Notes: generated from the sequence alone by a model not told the origin. A stretch of 64,000 bases of DNA from Roseibium sp. MMSF_3412 (GCF_030733265.1 NZ_JASHJI010000004.1:186001-250000); one strand, 5' to 3'; positions 30,526 to 41,146 are shown, numbered from the stretch's first letter. Program-made: numbers and translations.

Positions 30526-31188
30526 TCAATGCCCTTTTCTGTACACCCAGACGCGCGCAGGGGGCAGGTTTTTCCAGATCCATTCCGATGTATGGACGGA
30601 CACGGCCCGGCTTTCGGGCGTAACGGGCATGACGAGGCCGTAGGAAAACTGAATGAACGGAGCACCGGGTTTCAGCAAAGTCAGTGCTTCCCTCAAGAGT
30701 TTCCTGCGAACAGCCTCCGGGCGGGTGAGCAGCGGAAGGGAAGACACGATGCCATCAAGCGAATGACCGGTGTGTTTCTCGTCTGAAAGAAAGCCTCCAG
30801 CGGAGCTGAGCGTTTCTTCAAGTGCGTAGGCATCGCCCTGCAGGACCGGGAGGCCCGGGTACCGGTGGCTCAGCATTTCGCAGAATTCGGCGCTGTACTC
30901 AATCAGGTTCAGTTGGCCGTGCGAAAAACCGCGTTCGAACAACGCCCGTGTCACCGCACCGGTTCCCGGTCCGAGTTCGACGACGCGCGTGTGTGGGCGG
31001 GGGACAAGATAGGACGCCATTTTCGCGGCAAGGTCGGGACCAGACGGAGCAACAGCCCCGGTTCTCAGGGGGTTTTGCGCCCAGGACCGTATGAATTTCA
31101 TTTCGTCGAGGACCCTGGCACGAACGGCAGCAGCCTTGTCCAGTTTCTCGCGAAGACGCTCAACATGAATACTGTTGCGTTTCAGCAT
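30526..31188 (-). CDS. pmtA: phospholipid N-methyltransferase PmtA
   Basis: SAM-dependent enzyme that converts phosphatidylethanolamine towards phosphatidylcholine at the membrane. SAM motif 'VVELGPGTGAVTRALF' near residue 70; the N-terminal amphipathic segment 'FIRSWAQNPLRTGAVAPS' is the rhizobial-type PmtA signature. 220 residues. Sinorhizobium carries pmtA next to dnaJ, as here. It lies 80 bases beyond dnaJ. Confidence 0.9.
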   Translation of the reverse strand: MLKRNSIHVERLREKLDKAAAVRARVLDEMKFIRSWAQNPLRTGAVAPSGPDLAAKMASYLVPRPHTRVVELGPGTGAVTRALFERGFSHGQLNLIEYSAEFCEMLSHRYPGLPVLQGDAYALEETLSSAGGFLSDEKHTGHSLDGIVSSLPLLTRPEAVRRKLLREALTLLKPGAPFIQFSYGLVMPVTPESRAVSVHTSEWIWKNLPPARVWVYRKGH

Positions 31189-31268
31189 GTTACCTCACCG
31201 ACCCCCAGAATCGGAATATAGAGCTGCCGGTAGGGAATTGCTATAGACAGGCGCACGGAATGCGTCGG

Positions 31269-32396
31269 TCAGGTGCCCAGGTTGTCGATAAAGTCCTTCA
31301 CCTTGGAGAAAAACCCTGCGGATTCCGGGTGGTTTTCGCCCGAAGATTCTTTCTCGAATTCCGCAAGAAGTTCTCTCTGCCGGCGCGTCAGGTTTGTCGG
31401 TGTCTCGACCGTGACCTGAATGTACATGTCGCCATGCTGGCTGGACCGCATCACCGGCATGCCCTTGCCGCGCAGACGGAACTGCTTTCCGGTCTGCGTT
31501 CCTTCCGGAACCTTCACGCGGCTCGTGCTGCCCTGAACGGTCGGAACGTCGAACTGGCCGCCAAGGGTTGCGGTCGACATGGAGATCGGAACACGGCAGT
31601 AAAGGTCCGCCCCGTCGCGCTGGAACAGGTCATGCGGCTTGATGGAGAGGAAGATATAGAGATCGCCCGCGGGGCCGCCGCGCACGCCAGCTTCGCCTTC
31701 TCCGGCAAGGCGGATGCGGGTGCCGTCCTCGATGCCGGCGGGAATGTTTACCGACAGGGTCCGTTCCTGTGTTTTCCGGCCGGTGCCGCTGCAACTTTCG
31801 CAAGGGTCGGTGATCACCTGTCCCTTGCCCTGACATGTCGGACAGGTGCGTTCCAGCGTGAAGAAGCCCTGTGCCGCGCGCACCCGGCCGGAGCCGCCGC
31901 AGGTCCGGCAGGTCGTCGGGCTTGTACCCGGTTTGGCACCGGACCCGGAACAGGTGTCGCAGGTGACGCTGGTCGGCACCTCGATCTCGACCGTCTTTCC
32001 GGTAAAGGCATCTTCCAGGGTGATGTCCAGATTGTAGCGCAGGTCGGCGCCGCGTTCCCGGCCGCCGGACCGGCGGCCGCCTCCCATGCCGAAGAATTCT
32101 TCGAAGATATCGGACATGGTGGATGAGAAGTCGTGTGCACCGGCACCGCCGCCGCCGCCAAAACCGCCATTTTCAAAAGCTGCATGACCGAAGCGGTCAT
32201 AAGCGGCACGTTTCTGACCGTCCTTCAGGGTGTCGTAGGCTTCGTTGACTTCCTTGAACCTGGCTTCGGCCTCGCCGTCACCGGGGTTCCTGTCGGGGTG
32301 ATACTGCATTGCCATCTTGCGGTAAGCGCTCTTCAGCGCTTTTTCGTCCGCGTCGCGTGATACGCCCAGCACCTCATAGAAATCACGTTTGGACAT
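31269..32396 (-). CDS. dnaJ: chaperone DnaJ
   Basis: Hsp40 partner of DnaK. J domain with HPD ('YHPDRNPGD') in the first 70 residues, a Gly/Phe-rich linker, then four CxxCxGxG zinc-binding repeats ('CDTCSGSG', 'CRTCGGSG', 'CPTCQGKG', 'CESCSGTG') and C-terminal client-binding domains. 375 residues. The start is ATG 32396 after GAGAG; the preceding TTG is not needed. It is 164 bases downstream of dnaK with a strong hairpin between. Confidence 0.97.
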   Translation of the reverse strand: MSKRDFYEVLGVSRDADEKALKSAYRKMAMQYHPDRNPGDGEAEARFKEVNEAYDTLKDGQKRAAYDRFGHAAFENGGFGGGGGAGAHDFSSTMSDIFEEFFGMGGGRRSGGRERGADLRYNLDITLEDAFTGKTVEIEVPTSVTCDTCSGSGAKPGTSPTTCRTCGGSGRVRAAQGFFTLERTCPTCQGKGQVITDPCESCSGTGRKTQERTLSVNIPAGIEDGTRIRLAGEGEAGVRGGPAGDLYIFLSIKPHDLFQRDGADLYCRVPISMSTATLGGQFDVPTVQGSTSRVKVPEGTQTGKQFRLRGKGMPVMRSSQHGDMYIQVTVETPTNLTRRQRELLAEFEKESSGENHPESAGFFSKVKDFIDNLGT

Positions 32397-32522
32397 CAAG
32401 ATCTCTCGGTCTTGTTGTTGCGCCGATGGCTGCCAGGATCATTGCGGCGCCAATTACGGCGAAAGCGCCGGACACGAGCGTCCGAAATATCGGACAGACC
32501 TGCGACCGGCGCCAAAATTGAA

Positions 32523-32548
32523 CAGCCAGCCGGAGCACCGGCTGGCTG
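32523..32548 (-). terminator. hairpin between dnaK and dnaJ
   Basis: Perfect 11-base stem CAGCCAGCCGG / CCGGCTGGCTG with a 4-base loop, 12 bases after the dnaK stop, followed on the minus strand by TTCAATTTT. Likely a partial terminator that lowers dnaJ relative to dnaK. Confidence 0.75.
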
Positions 32549-32560
32549 CTGTTTCGTGGT

Positions 32561-34483
32561 TTAAGCGGACTTCTTGTCGTCTTCGTCTTTGACTTCTTCG
32601 AAATCCGCGTCGACAACGTCGTCTTCGGCTTCAGAGGCTGCTTCCTCGCTGCCTCCGTCTTCCGCCTCGGCGTCGGCCTGGGCTGCCTGATACATGGCCT
32701 CGCCCAACTTCATCGATGCTTCGGCGAGCGCCTGCGTCTTGGCCTTGATGTCTTCAAGGTCTTCGCCTTCAAGCGCGGACTTCAGGGCTGCAAGAGCGCT
32801 TTCGATCGCAGACTTGTCCTCTTCGGAAACCTTGTCGCCGTAATCCGAAAGCGACTTCTCGGTGGAGTGCACGAGAGACTCGCCCTGGTTCTTGGCTTCA
32901 ACCAGTTCCTTGCGCTTCTTGTCTTCATCCGCGTGCGATTCAGCATCCTTGATCATCTGATCGATGTCGCTGTCGCTGAGACCACCGGAGGCCTGGATAC
33001 GGATCTGCTGTTCCTTGCCGGTGCCCTTGTCCTTGGCGGACACGTTGACGATACCGTTGGCATCGATGTCGAAGGTGACCTCGATCTGCGGCACGCCGCG
33101 CGGCGCCGGGGGGAGACCGACCAGGTCGAACTGGCCGAGGACCTTGTTGTCCGCCGCCATTTCACGCTCACCCTGGAAGACCCGGATCGTCACTGCCGTC
33201 TGGTTGTCTTCAGCGGTAGAAAACACCTGGCTCTTCTTGGTCGGGATCGTCGTGTTGCGGTCGATCAGGCGGGTGAAGACACCACCAAGCGTCTCGATAC
33301 CCAGCGACAGCGGGGTCACGTCGAGAAGCAGAACGTCCTTGACGTCGCCCTGCAGGACACCGGCCTGGATCGCTGCGCCCATGGCGACAACTTCATCCGG
33401 GTTCACACCCTTGTGCGGGTCCTTGCCGAAGAAGGTCTTCACGGTTTCCTGGATCTTCGGCATACGGGTCATGCCGCCGACCAGAACCACTTCGTCGATT
33501 TCACCGGCAGCAAGACCTGCGTCTTTCAGGGCCGCTTTCATCGGGGCAATGGTCCGTTTGACCAGATCTTCCACGAGCGACTCGAACTTTGCACGGGTCA
33601 GCTTGAGCGTCAGGTGTTTCGGACCCGATGCATCGGCCGTGATGAAGGGCAGGTTGATTTCAGTCTGGGACGAGGACGACAGTTCGATCTTGGCCTTTTC
33701 CGCAGCTTCCTTCAGACGCTGCAGAGCAAGCTTGTCGTTTTTCAGATCGATGCCCTGGTCCTTCTTGAATTCGGCCGCGAGATAGTCGACCAGAACCATG
33801 TCGAAGTCTTCACCACCGAGGAAGGTGTCGCCGTTGGTGGACTTCACTTCGAAGACACCGTCGCCGATTTCCAGGATGGAGACGTCGAACGTGCCACCAC
33901 CAAGGTCGTAAACCGCGATGGTCTTGCCGTCGTTCTTTTCCAGACCGTAGGCAAGCGCTGCCGCAGTCGGCTCGTTGATGATGCGCAGAACCTCAAGACC
34001 GGCGATCTTGCCGGCATCCTTGGTGGCCTGACGCTGGGCGTCGTTGAAATACGCCGGAACGGTGATGACCGCCTGGGTCACCGTTTCACCGAGATAGCTC
34101 TCGGCCGTTTCCTTCATCTTCTGCAGGATGAAGGCGGAGACCTGCGACGGCGAATACTTGTCGCCGTTGGCTTCCACCCACGCGTCGCCGTTGTCGGCCT
34201 TGACGATTTCGAACGGGACGAGCTTCTTGTCCTTGTCAACCGTCGGGTCGTCATAGCGGCGCCCGATCAGGCGCTTGACAGCGAACAGCGTGTTTGTGGG
34301 ATTTGTAACCGCCTGGCGCTTCGCGGGCTGGCCAACCAACCGCTCACCGTCGTCGGAGAACGCCACCATCGAAGGTGTGGTGCGCGCGCCTTCTGCGTTT
34401 TCGATAACTTTGGAATCCTTGCCGTCCATGACGGCGACGCACGAGTTGGTCGTGCCGAGGTCGATACCAATGACCTTTGCCAT
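32561..34483 (-). CDS. dnaK: chaperone DnaK (Hsp70)
   Basis: ATP-driven chaperone. The N-terminal actin-like ATPase domain opens '[20 protein letters not shown]' and carries '[17 protein letters not shown]' and '[14 protein letters not shown]'; the beta-sandwich substrate domain starts near residue 390 and a helical lid with acidic tail ends '[12 protein letters not shown]'. 640 residues. Start 34483 has AGAGAGG upstream. The frame is open 120 bases further but without a ribosome site. Confidence 0.98.
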   Translation of the reverse strand: MAKVIGIDLGTTNSCVAVMDGKDSKVIENAEGARTTPSMVAFSDDGERLVGQPAKRQAVTNPTNTLFAVKRLIGRRYDDPTVDKDKKLVPFEIVKADNGDAWVEANGDKYSPSQVSAFILQKMKETAESYLGETVTQAVITVPAYFNDAQRQATKDAGKIAGLEVLRIINEPTAAALAYGLEKNDGKTIAVYDLGGGTFDVSILEIGDGVFEVKSTNGDTFLGGEDFDMVLVDYLAAEFKKDQGIDLKNDKLALQRLKEAAEKAKIELSSSSQTEINLPFITADASGPKHLTLKLTRAKFESLVEDLVKRTIAPMKAALKDAGLAAGEIDEVVLVGGMTRMPKIQETVKTFFGKDPHKGVNPDEVVAMGAAIQAGVLQGDVKDVLLLDVTPLSLGIETLGGVFTRLIDRNTTIPTKKSQVFSTAEDNQTAVTIRVFQGEREMAADNKVLGQFDLVGLPPAPRGVPQIEVTFDIDANGIVNVSAKDKGTGKEQQIRIQASGGLSDSDIDQMIKDAESHADEDKKRKELVEAKNQGESLVHSTEKSLSDYGDKVSEEDKSAIESALAALKSALEGEDLEDIKAKTQALAEASMKLGEAMYQAAQADAEAEDGGSEEAASEAEDDVVDADFEEVKDEDDKKSA

Positions 34484-34819
34484 ATGTGCCTCTCTTTCTA
34501 GCAAACCGGATAGACCCATGAAGGCGTCAGTCCGGCTCCTCTCACTTGGGTTCCGGGAGGTCCCGGACAATGCGCCAGAGCGAATGCTCGGGATTTGGCG
34601 CAAAGCTTGACCGCTATATAGGTGGATGAAACATTACCTGCAAGACATGTGAGCGATGACAATGCCCTGTGCTGGTGGATAAATCCGCCGGATGGTTACT
34701 TCGCGTGCCCAGATCGCAATCAGGCACCTCCATCCATGTGTTCCGTCCCGGTTTGCAATTGGTTCAGCCTTTCGCCCTAAGGTCGCGGTGAAGACCCTTA
34801 CCGCTCCCGAGGAGGCCCC
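34484..34819. other. divergent dnaK / glycine-rich-protein promoter region
   Basis: About 336 bases without a gene. It contains the dnaK heat-shock promoter at 34616-34644 and, near the right end, the GAGGAGG ribosome site of the plus-strand gene. Nothing else recognisable. Confidence 0.6.
34616..34644 (-). promoter_or_regulatory. RpoH-type heat-shock promoter of dnaK
   Basis: On the minus strand, CTTG (34644-34641), 18 bases, then CCTATAT (34622-34616), a full match to the alphaproteobacterial RpoH consensus. It would start transcription about 125 bases before the dnaK ATG. Confidence 0.82.
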
Positions 34820-35635
34820 GTGCAAGACCCTGAGCTGTGGAAGCGCATAAGCGAATGTCATCCCGACGATGTGGAAGCCGATTTTCCGTTCTCAAAGCGC
34901 CTTGCGCGGGACAACCGCTGGACCCATGACTTTGCCCTGAACGTGATCAAAGAATATCAGCGCTTTGCTTATCTCTGCCGGCTGAAGTCCGGCATGGTGA
35001 CGCCGAGCGACGAGGTTGACCAGGCCTGGCACCTGCACCTGACATATACGCGTCATTACTGGGGCGCATTCAAAGACGCGCTGGGTGGCGCTCTGCACCA
35101 CATGCCGACCAAGGGTGGCGCCGGACAGGCTGCCCTCTTCCGGGAGGCCTATGAGAAATCCCTGGATCTCTACCGGACTGAATTCGGCTCAGAGCCGCCG
35201 GCCGATATCTGGCCGCCCGCCGACATCCGCTTCGGCAAGGCCCCCCACTTTCAGCGGATCAACACGCAGGATGTCTGGATCCTTCAAAAACCGGCCGCGC
35301 CGCGATGGGTTTTGCGAATTGCCCGGCAATTGAGATCCGTTCCCGCGCGTGCCTATGGTGCGCTTGTCTCCCTTATTGCGCTTCTGTTCGGCACCGGGCT
35401 CGCCTTTGCCCATGGCCAGCCGGCCGGCGACACTTTTCTCGAGAAGATGCGCAACATGGTCTGGCACTGGGCGAGCGAGCACACCGCATGGTTCGTGATC
35501 GCGATCGTCGTCCTCATCATCGCGATCCGGGCCATTCTCAACAAGGCATCGGGAAATGCGTCCGGCTGCGGCGCAGGCTGCGGTGCCGGAGATGGCGGCG
35601 GCGGTGGGTCCGGCTGCGGAGGCTGCGGCGACTGA
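34820..35635 (+). CDS. glycine-rich domain-containing (GRDP/DUF1399-like) membrane protein
   Basis: 271 residues starting at a GTG behind a strong GAGGAGG site. The N-terminal ~150 residues resemble the GRDP/DUF1399 domain known from plant glycine-rich domain proteins ('FALNVIKEYQRFAYLCR', 'TPSDEVDQAWHLHLTYTRHYW'). Two hydrophobic segments follow (about 178-197 and 222-242), and the protein ends in a Gly/Cys tail 'SGCGAGCGAGDGGGGGSGC' with four Cys-containing repeats, plausibly a cytoplasmic or periplasmic metal or surface element. Function unknown. The alkB-like gene follows by 22 bases. Confidence 0.75.
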   Translation: MQDPELWKRISECHPDDVEADFPFSKRLARDNRWTHDFALNVIKEYQRFAYLCRLKSGMVTPSDEVDQAWHLHLTYTRHYWGAFKDALGGALHHMPTKGGAGQAALFREAYEKSLDLYRTEFGSEPPADIWPPADIRFGKAPHFQRINTQDVWILQKPAAPRWVLRIARQLRSVPARAYGALVSLIALLFGTGLAFAHGQPAGDTFLEKMRNMVWHWASEHTAWFVIAIVVLIIAIRAILNKASGNASGCGAGCGAGDGGGGGSGCGGCGD

Positions 35636-35657
35636 GGAACTCCTGTATGAAGACAGC

Positions 35658-36284
35658 ATGCAGGATATTCCGATCAATGGCCTGACCGGCCTTTCCTATC
35701 TCCCGGGTTATTTCGACCGCGAAGTGCAGCAAGATCTTCTTGAAGAGATCCGCGCGCTTGTCGCGGACGCCCCACTCTATCAGCCCGTGATGCCGAAGAC
35801 GGGCAAACCGTTCTCGGTCCGGATGAGCAATTGCGGACCGCTTGGCTGGGTCTCGGATATCAACGGCTACCGCTATCAATCCACGCACCCGGACACCGGA
35901 GAAGCGTGGCCTGATATACCACCCGTTCTGATGTCACTTTGGCGCGATCTGGCGCCACAGGCGCCACTTCCCGAAGCCTGCCTGATCAATTTTTACGAGA
36001 CGGGAGCAAAGATGGGGCTGCATCAGGACCGGGACGAAAAAACCTTCGACGCGCCGGTCGTATCGGTCTCTCTCGGCGACACGGCAACCTTCCGGGTCGG
36101 CGGGCTCAAGCGAAACGATCCGACCAGATCCTTCCGCCTGCAATCCGGCGACGTTGTGGTTCTGGGCGGCGATGCCCGCCTCGCCTTTCACGGCATCGAC
36201 CGGGTTCTGAAAGGAACGTCCACGCTGTTGAAGAACGGCGGACGGATCAACCTGACCCTGAGGCGGGTGACGCGGCCGGCTTGA
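35658..36284 (+). CDS. alkB: AlkB-family alpha-ketoglutarate-dependent dioxygenase
   Basis: Fe(II)/2-oxoglutarate oxygenase repairing N-alkylated bases. The facial triad begins with H-x-D in 'LHQDRDEKTF', and the 2-oxoglutarate-binding Arg is in 'RINLTLRRV'; 'LINFYETGAKMGLHQDRDE' and 'VSVSLGDTATFRVGG' are typical of AlkB. 208 residues from ATG 35658; the open frame begins 102 bases earlier but overlaps the preceding gene. Weak ribosome site, perhaps coupled to the upstream gene. Confidence 0.92.
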   Translation: MQDIPINGLTGLSYLPGYFDREVQQDLLEEIRALVADAPLYQPVMPKTGKPFSVRMSNCGPLGWVSDINGYRYQSTHPDTGEAWPDIPPVLMSLWRDLAPQAPLPEACLINFYETGAKMGLHQDRDEKTFDAPVVSVSLGDTATFRVGGLKRNDPTRSFRLQSGDVVVLGGDARLAFHGIDRVLKGTSTLLKNGGRINLTLRRVTRPA

Positions 36285-36324
36285 CGACGCCTGCCCTGCA
36301 TCCGGTTATCCGGCGGTTTACCGC

Positions 36325-37899
36325 TCAGATCGCGAGATAGGTCAGAACCAGCGCGCAGGCGGCAATCACCCAGAGGGCAACACGTCCGGAGCGTGTGTGC
36401 CGCGCTTCCGCCCGGCCGATGGCCTCTGCGGTCTGGGCGTCGAAACGCAATCCGTCACGGGTCATGTTTTCCAGGGCCTCGGACATGTGGCCGATCCGAT
36501 CAGCAAAGATCGGCAGGTCGTTCGCGGCTCTTGTGAGCGCGGACACGACATCGCCGGCATCGCGCAGCTTGCCAACCGGTCCCAGATGTTCCTTGATCCA
36601 GTTGCCGACAACCGGCTCGGCCGTCCGCCACATGTCGAGATTCGGATTGAGCGAACGCGCCACCCCTTCGACCACGACCATGGTTTTCTGCAGCATGATC
36701 AACTGCGTCTGGGTGCGCATATCGAACAGCTCGGTCACCTCGAACAGCTGGGTCAAAAGCCGCGCCATGGAAATCTCGCTGGCGTCATGACCGTGAATGG
36801 GCTCGCCGATCGCCCGGATCGCCTGAGCGAACATGTCGACGTCCTGGTTTGACGGGACATAACCGGCCTCGAAATGCACCTCCGCAACGCGCCGGTAATC
36901 GCGCGTGATGAAGCCGAACAGGATCTCGGCCAGGAACCTGCGCTCGCGCTTGTTCAGCCGGCCGGTGATGCCGAAATCAACCGCGACCAGCGTGCCGTCT
37001 TCCTGAACGAACAGATTGCCCTGATGCATATCGGCATGAAAGAAGCCGTCGCGCAGGGTATGACGAAGGAAACTCTGGATCACGGCGGCACCCAGTGCCT
37101 CCAGGTCATGACCGTCCTCGATCAGGCCGTCGACATCCGACATCTTGCGGCCGTCGATCCATTCCATCGTCAGGACGCCCTTTGCCGTTTCCAGCCATTC
37201 CACGGAGGGAACGCGAAAACCCGGGTCGTTTGCCGTGTTTTCCGCCATTTCCGAAAGCGCCGCCGCTTCCAGGCGGAAGTCCATCTCGATGGCGACCGAC
37301 TGGGCAAGCGTGTCGACCACAGCGACCGGACGCAGGCGGCGGGAGGGCGCGTGAAAGCGTTCGGCAAGACGCGCGACAAGATAGTAGCTTTCCAGATCTC
37401 GCTGGAACCGTCGCGAGACGCCGGGCCGCAACACCTTGACCGCAACCTTCTTCCGCGTGCCGTCGCTGCGTTGGATGACAGCGGGATGCACCTGCGCAAT
37501 GGATGCGGCCGCAACGGCCTCGCCGAACTCGGCAAAAATCTCGTCAACCGGATGCCCGAGCTGTTCGGCAATCGCCGCCCTGGCGTCCTCGTGATCGAAG
37601 GCGGGCAACCGGTCCTGCAGCGCGGAGAGTTCGCGCGCAGCGTCCTTGCCGACGACATCGGCGCGTGTCGCCAGGAACTGGCCCAGTTTCACATAAGACG
37701 GGCCCAGCTTGTTGAGCGCATCCGACAGGCGAAGCTCGGCGCTCTTGTCCTTGACGGCACGCCGTTCAAGCAGGCGCGCAAGTGCGATACCCAGACGTGG
37801 TCCAGGCGGCAGGTCCGGCAGGGAGACCAGGCCGAAAACGCCCTCGCGCGCCATCACGAACCCGGCCCGCACGAGGCGGAAGAAAGGCATCACCGGCAT
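36325..37899 (-). CDS. ubiB: UbiB, atypical kinase of ubiquinone synthesis
   Basis: ADCK/ABC1-family atypical protein-kinase-like ATPase needed for coenzyme Q synthesis. 'KLGPSYVKLGQFLATRADV' is the KxGQ-type N-terminal motif; 'HADMHQGNLFVQEDGTLVAVDFGITG' holds the catalytic loop and the DFG. Two hydrophobic stretches at the C-terminus anchor it. 524 residues. Starts 3 bases after ubiE, so the two are one transcript. Confidence 0.96.
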   Translation of the reverse strand: MPVMPFFRLVRAGFVMAREGVFGLVSLPDLPPGPRLGIALARLLERRAVKDKSAELRLSDALNKLGPSYVKLGQFLATRADVVGKDAARELSALQDRLPAFDHEDARAAIAEQLGHPVDEIFAEFGEAVAAASIAQVHPAVIQRSDGTRKKVAVKVLRPGVSRRFQRDLESYYLVARLAERFHAPSRRLRPVAVVDTLAQSVAIEMDFRLEAAALSEMAENTANDPGFRVPSVEWLETAKGVLTMEWIDGRKMSDVDGLIEDGHDLEALGAAVIQSFLRHTLRDGFFHADMHQGNLFVQEDGTLVAVDFGITGRLNKRERRFLAEILFGFITRDYRRVAEVHFEAGYVPSNQDVDMFAQAIRAIGEPIHGHDASEISMARLLTQLFEVTELFDMRTQTQLIMLQKTMVVVEGVARSLNPNLDMWRTAEPVVGNWIKEHLGPVGKLRDAGDVVSALTRAANDLPIFADRIGHMSEALENMTRDGLRFDAQTAEAIGRAEARHTRSGRVALWVIAACALVLTYLAI

Positions 37900-37902
37900 A
37901 AG

Positions 37903-38706
37903 TCAGAATTTCCAGCCGTGATGCAGGGCCGCGATACCGCCTGAGTAGTTCCGGTATCCGACGCGCTCGAAACCGGCATCCCGGATCATGTCCGCAAACC
38001 TTTCCTGGCTTGGAAACTTTCGGATCGATTCAACAAGATACTGATAAGGGTCGGCATCGCCGGTCACCCATCTGCCGATCGGCGGGATCGCGTTGAAGGA
38101 GAAGGCGTCATAGACCTTGTCGAGACCCGGCACGTCGACCTCGGAGAACTCAAGGCAGAGGAACCGTCCGCCGCGTTTGAGAACCCGGCGGGCCTCGCGC
38201 AGCGCCCTGGGAATGTCCGGCACGTTGCGGATCCCGAACGCGATCGTGTAGGCATCGAAGCATTTGTCCGGAAAGGGGAGCTCTTCGGCATTGCCCTGAG
38301 AAAAGGTGATCAGGTCCTCAAGTCCCGCCTTTGCGGCCCGGTCCCGCCCGACGGACAACATGGAGTCGTTGATGTCGCAGACGACGGCAGTCACGGCCTC
38401 GTTCGACTTGCGCACGACGCGGGTGGCAATGTCACCCGTCCCTCCGGCCACGTCCAGCAGGCGCCAGCCTGACTGCGGCGTCTTCGGCGGTGCCAGATAG
38501 GACACCATTGCGTCTTTCCAGACCCTGTGAAATCCGCCGGACATCAGATCGTTCATCAGGTCGTAGCGTTCCGCCACCTTGTGAAAGACATCGTCGACCA
38601 ACAGCTGCTTCTGCCCTTCGGCGACCTTGGAAAACCCGAAGCTGGTCGGCATGTCCTCCGGCGACCGGCCGGGGCCTCCCGCTTGCCTGTTAGCCTGTTG
38701 CGTCAT
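37903..38706 (-). CDS. ubiE: demethylmenaquinone/2-polyprenyl-6-methoxy-1,4-benzoquinol methyltransferase
   Basis: SAM-dependent C-methyltransferase of ubiquinone (and menaquinone) synthesis. Motifs: '[25 protein letters not shown]', cut here as '[15 protein letters not shown]', the SAM loop '[15 protein letters not shown]', '[20 protein letters not shown]' and '[17 protein letters not shown]' at the end. 267 residues. Start 38706 has AGGAGG upstream; the longer frame to 38898 is unsupported. It is divergent from mutM. Confidence 0.96.
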   Translation of the reverse strand: MTQQANRQAGGPGRSPEDMPTSFGFSKVAEGQKQLLVDDVFHKVAERYDLMNDLMSGGFHRVWKDAMVSYLAPPKTPQSGWRLLDVAGGTGDIATRVVRKSNEAVTAVVCDINDSMLSVGRDRAAKAGLEDLITFSQGNAEELPFPDKCFDAYTIAFGIRNVPDIPRALREARRVLKRGGRFLCLEFSEVDVPGLDKVYDAFSFNAIPPIGRWVTGDADPYQYLVESIRKFPSQERFADMIRDAGFERVGYRNYSGGIAALHHGWKF

Positions 38707-38866
38707 GAATGCGCCTCCTGGCGGGTGCTGTCTCGAATTTGCTTCAAATCGCGCCGGACAATAGTACAAGCACTTAACAAGCGCTATCTTTCCCGGACAC
38801 GAAAAGCCATTTGCCGCAGGGCTATAGCGCGCAACAGACGAAGACACCAGTGGGAGACATTCGCAA

Positions 38867-39760
38867 ATGCCCGAATTGCCGGAGGTCGAAACGGTCAAAC
38901 GGGGTCTGGCGCCAACCTTCGAAGGGGCTCAGATCGTGTCGGTCGACCAGAATCGACCGGATCTCAGATTTGCGTTTCCGGACGGGTTCGTGTCCCGCCT
39001 CACCGGGCAAACCGTCTCCGCGCTGTCCCGGCGCTCGAAATATCTGCTTGCGGATATCGACAGCGGCGACGTCCTGGTCATGCATCTTGGCATGTCAGGG
39101 TCGTTCCGGATTGAAAACGGTGTCCTGGACGAAACGCCCGGAGCCTTCGAACACGCGCGAAACAGGGATACCAAGCACGATCACGTGGTGTTTCACCTGG
39201 AAGGCCCGACCCGCGAGCGCGCGCGCATCATCTATAATGACCCGCGCAGATTTGGTTTCATGGATCTTGTTCCGCGCGAACACCTGGCCGACCACCCCCT
39301 GTTCCGGGATCTCGGGCTGGAGCCGCTCGGCAACGACCTGAGCGGCGATGCGCTGGCACGGCTGTTCAAGTACCGGAAGACACCGTTGAAGGCCGCCCTT
39401 CTCAATCAGAAACTCATTGCAGGCCTCGGCAACATATATGTGTGTGAGGCGCTGTGGCGCAGCGGGCTGAGCCCGCTCCGGCCCGCCGGATCGCTTGTGA
39501 CAAAAACCGGCAAACCCACTAAAAAGGCAAACCTTCTTGCGGCCAACATCCGGGAAACGCTGCACGACGCCATCAAGGCAGGCGGCTCTTCCCTGCGCGA
39601 TCATGCCCGGACCGACGGGACGCTCGGGTATTTCCAGCACTCCTTTGCCGTTTACGGCCGCGAGGGGGAGCCCTGCCGGACCAACGGCTGCAGGGGCACC
39701 GTCAGCCGTATCGTCCAGTCCAACCGCTCGACGTTCCACTGCCCGTCCTGCCAGACCTGA
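38867..39760 (+). CDS. mutM: formamidopyrimidine-DNA glycosylase
   Basis: Base-excision repair enzyme removing 8-oxoguanine, with AP-lyase activity. The N-terminal 'MPELPEVE' gives the catalytic Pro2 and Glu3; the helix-two-turn-helix segment '[19 protein letters not shown]' and the C-terminal four-Cys zinc finger ('CRTNGCRG', 'FHCPSCQT') are complete. 297 residues. First of the plus-strand run leading to dnaA. Confidence 0.97.
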   Translation: MPELPEVETVKRGLAPTFEGAQIVSVDQNRPDLRFAFPDGFVSRLTGQTVSALSRRSKYLLADIDSGDVLVMHLGMSGSFRIENGVLDETPGAFEHARNRDTKHDHVVFHLEGPTRERARIIYNDPRRFGFMDLVPREHLADHPLFRDLGLEPLGNDLSGDALARLFKYRKTPLKAALLNQKLIAGLGNIYVCEALWRSGLSPLRPAGSLVTKTGKPTKKANLLAANIRETLHDAIKAGGSSLRDHARTDGTLGYFQHSFAVYGREGEPCRTNGCRGTVSRIVQSNRSTFHCPSCQT

Positions 39761-39874
39761 CCAGCGCAAACGCGCGCGCAACCTTCCACCTTTTGCCAAC
39801 CTTGCCAGACCGGCCCCGGGTCGGTTAGGCATGTCGCGTAACACTGACAGGTGCTGGCACTGGGAGCAGGCGAA

Positions 39875-40648
39875 ATGGGATACAAGAACATCCGTGTCGA
39901 AAAACGTGGCAAGGTCGGCCTTATCACGCTCGACAGGCCGAAAGCCTTGAATGCGCTGAATTCGGAACTGATTGCCGAACTTGGTACCGCACTCGACGGC
40001 TTCGATGAGGACGAACGCATCGGCTGCGTTGTCGTTACCGGCTCGGAAAAAGCCTTTGCCGCCGGCGCCGATATCAAGGAAATGCTGCCGCACGACTTCT
40101 CGTCCGCCTATCAGACAGACCTGATCACGCCGTTCGACCGGGTGTCGCGGAACCGCAAACCGATCATCGCCGCCGTTGCCGGATATGCACTTGGCGGGGG
40201 ATGCGAACTGGCGATGCTGTGCGATTTCATCATTGCGGCCGATACAGCAAAGTTTGGCCAGCCCGAGATTACGCTGGGTGTGATCCCCGGTGCCGGCGGC
40301 ACACAGCGGCTGACGCGCTTCGTCGGCAAGTCGAAGGCCATGGAAATGGTGCTGACGGGACGCATGATGGACGCCGAGGAAGCTGAACGCAGCGGCCTCG
40401 TCAGCCGGATCGTTCCGGCAGATGACCTCCTGGAGGAGGCGCTGAAGGTGGCCGAGAAAATCGCCGAGTTTTCTCTGCCCGTCGTCATGATGGCAAAGGA
40501 AAGCGTCGACCGGGCCTACGAAACAACGCTTTCGGAAGGCGTCCGCTTCGAACGCCGTGTCTTCCAGGCGATGTTTGCACTTGAGGATCAGAAAGAGGGA
40601 ATGACCGCGTTTTCGGAGAAGCGCGCGCCCCAGTTCCGCAACAAATAA
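39875..40648 (+). CDS. enoyl-CoA hydratase
   Basis: Crotonase-fold protein: oxyanion-hole and catalytic regions '[12 protein letters not shown]' and '[20 protein letters not shown]', with both active-site Glu positions ('GGGCELAM' and '[20 protein letters not shown]'). It hydrates trans-2-enoyl-CoA in fatty-acid or amino-acid degradation. 257 residues from ATG 39875 with GGAGCAGG upstream; an ATG-like start 24 bases earlier is less likely. Confidence 0.95.
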   Translation: MGYKNIRVEKRGKVGLITLDRPKALNALNSELIAELGTALDGFDEDERIGCVVVTGSEKAFAAGADIKEMLPHDFSSAYQTDLITPFDRVSRNRKPIIAAVAGYALGGGCELAMLCDFIIAADTAKFGQPEITLGVIPGAGGTQRLTRFVGKSKAMEMVLTGRMMDAEEAERSGLVSRIVPADDLLEEALKVAEKIAEFSLPVVMMAKESVDRAYETTLSEGVRFERRVFQAMFALEDQKEGMTAFSEKRAPQFRNK

Positions 40649-40674
40649 TCTTGGCAGTTGCCTGGATAAAGCCG

Positions 40675-40703
40675 TTGACGGCGGCTCAAAGCGCGATTAT
40701 AAG
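40675..40703 (+). promoter_or_regulatory. sigma-70-type promoter of rpsT
   Basis: TTGACG (40675-40680), 17 bases, TATAAG (40698-40703): 5 of 6 matches in each hexamer with ideal spacing. It leaves a leader of about 115 bases before rpsT. Confidence 0.75.
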
Positions 40704-40824
40704 CAGCGCCCAATCGGTGGCGGTCTTCCGCCGCCTTTGTTTTTTGATCGGGTCTTAACGCCGATGCGCTTGGATCCCGATCGCCACCGGACACTAGTCC
40801 CAATTACCGATCAGGATTGAGCCC

Positions 40825-41091
40825 ATGGCCAACACACCATCGGCCAAGAAGGCGGCCCGCAAGATTGCCCGCCGGACGGCCACGAACAAAGCACGCCGCA
40901 GCCGTGTGCGCACCTACCTGCGCCAGGTTGAAGAAGCAATCGCTTCCGGCGACCAGGCAGCGGCAAGCGAAGCCTTCAAGGCAGCCCAGCCGGAAATCAT
41001 GCGCGCCGCATCCAAGGGCGTCATGCACGCCAATACGGCGTCCCGGAAGGTTTCCAGGCTCAACGCTCGCATCAAGGCACTCAGCGCCTGA
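40825..41091 (+). CDS. rpsT: 30S ribosomal protein S20
   Basis: Primary 16S rRNA-binding protein; 88 residues, starting '[19 protein letters not shown]' and ending in the conserved '[19 protein letters not shown]' region. Its own promoter and a strong terminator flank it. rpsT near dnaA is a frequent alphaproteobacterial arrangement. Confidence 0.98.
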   Translation: MANTPSAKKAARKIARRTATNKARRSRVRTYLRQVEEAIASGDQAAASEAFKAAQPEIMRAASKGVMHANTASRKVSRLNARIKALSA

Positions 41092-41117
41092 ATCGCAGCG
41101 TCATCAGAGCGTTAAAA

Positions 41118-41146
41118 AGACCCGGCAGCGATGCCGGGTTTTTTTT
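41118..41146 (+). terminator. intrinsic terminator of rpsT
   Basis: CCCGGC / GCCGGG stem with a 6-base loop followed by eight T residues. Confidence 0.93.

Noticed and set aside
32867-34501. 544-codon plus-strand frame opposite dnaK
   Set aside because: Shadow of dnaK; covers the dnaK reading frame exactly and has no ribosome site.
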